A DNA stretch of 64,000 bases from Photorhabdus laumondii subsp. laumondii (lineage in GTDB: Bacteria > Pseudomonadota > Gammaproteobacteria > Enterobacterales > Enterobacteriaceae), in NCBI RefSeq assembly GCF_003343245.1, contig NZ_CP024901.1, positions 930,001 to 994,000 of the forward strand, read 5' to 3'. The notes below the pieces were generated by a model that was not told where the DNA came from, did not search any database, and worked only from the letters and a program-made list of their open reading frames with translations. Of the stretch, positions 63,610-64,000 are shown piece after piece (position 1 is the stretch's first letter; each line of letters begins with the position of its first letter). A program made the translations under genes and the position numbers.

Positions 63610-64000
63610 TGCACACTATGCGGAGGTCGTCATGGCATGTCAACAAATACATATAATTTCTGTAATATTTAAGTATTCAATGAATGATAATTAATTAGTA
63701 TTTAGATTAATTACTCATTTTACATTATTGAGGATAAGTAATTTTCTTATTCTAAAAATAATTGTAAAAATTGTCAAAAATATTATAAAAGTAGTCTGAT
63801 TCACCTGATTAATTTAATGGATTAATTAACTTTTGGGTTTTTTATTTCTGTATGTTAAAAGTTTTTACTATTATGCTTTAGTGTGTTGACTCAATCAAAA
63901 AAATACTGAATTTTACATTGATGATGATTTTTTATAACCTTATAAAAATAAATTAAAAATTTCTTACATCTTAATATTAATAAAATCATTTTTCATATTC
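63610..64000. other. AT-rich intergenic end of window
   Basis: This is very AT-rich, with no ORF, RNA gene or strong hairpin that I can support. It probably includes the promoter of higBA at its left side and that of a gene beyond the window. Confidence 0.5.

Overview
The window looks like a chromosomal stretch of a Photorhabdus-type insect pathogen (Morganellaceae). The reasons are a tccA-tccB insecticidal Tc toxin pair, an orphan VgrG/type VI effector island, a type III effector with its chaperone, five full 127-bp ERIC elements, and enterobacterial housekeeping genes in familiar order (yacC-speE-speD, cueO, hpt). The assignment is by recognition of protein families; no database search was run.

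Layout. 0-8 kb: the end of an unknown gene, an ERIC element, then tccA and tccB, which together form a split TcA toxin subunit; no TcB or TcC gene is present here. 8-9 kb: a truncated HicB-like gene and a small XRE regulator pair. 9-17 kb: one minus-strand run uhpA-uhpB-uhpC-afuA-afuB-afuC, a hexose-phosphate sensing system coupled to an ABC importer in place of UhpT. 17-19 kb: about 2 kb of AT-rich DNA with two tandem repeats, a repeat-built 35-codon ORF and an ERIC. 19-30.4 kb: a segmentally duplicated type VI cargo island (vgrG, VRR-NUC effector, DUF3396 immunity genes, PAAR), with an ADP-ribosyltransferase gene at the junction, one vgrG gutted by an internal deletion and one immunity gene truncated. 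30.4-33 kb: a small unknown ORF, a CesT-like chaperone and a lipase-fold type III effector. 33-34 kb: ampC. 34.4-43.2 kb: an amino-sugar (galactosamine/GalNAc) operon agaR, kbaZ, agaS, agaVWEF, kbaY, plus an exported clan GH-D-like glycosidase. 43-48 kb: an isochorismatase-fold hydrolase, speD, speE, yacC and cueO. 48-50 kb: three poorly known genes, one carrying a ClpX-type zinc finger.

50.26-59.83 kb is the most interesting part. It is an integrated element flanked by a 16-bp imperfect direct repeat lying in the first codons of hpt. It has a decayed P4-type integrase at the left end and a Ner-like regulator at the right end. It carries a low-GC, minus-strand cluster that looks like an undescribed peptide bacteriocin: a membrane protein (immunity candidate), a microcin V-like Gly/Ala-rich precursor, a JmjC 2-oxoglutarate oxygenase, an HlyD-type adaptor split by an IS30 element, and a C39-peptidase ABC exporter. 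The element has supplied hpt with a new start codon and upstream region.

59.8-64 kb: this rebuilt hpt, a DUF1778/GNAT toxin-antitoxin pair, an ERIC, a Panacea-domain gene, a second hpt copy with the ancestral 5' end, and a higBA pair.

Start codons were moved from the longest ORF wherever a ribosome binding site or family alignment favoured another start; each case is noted.
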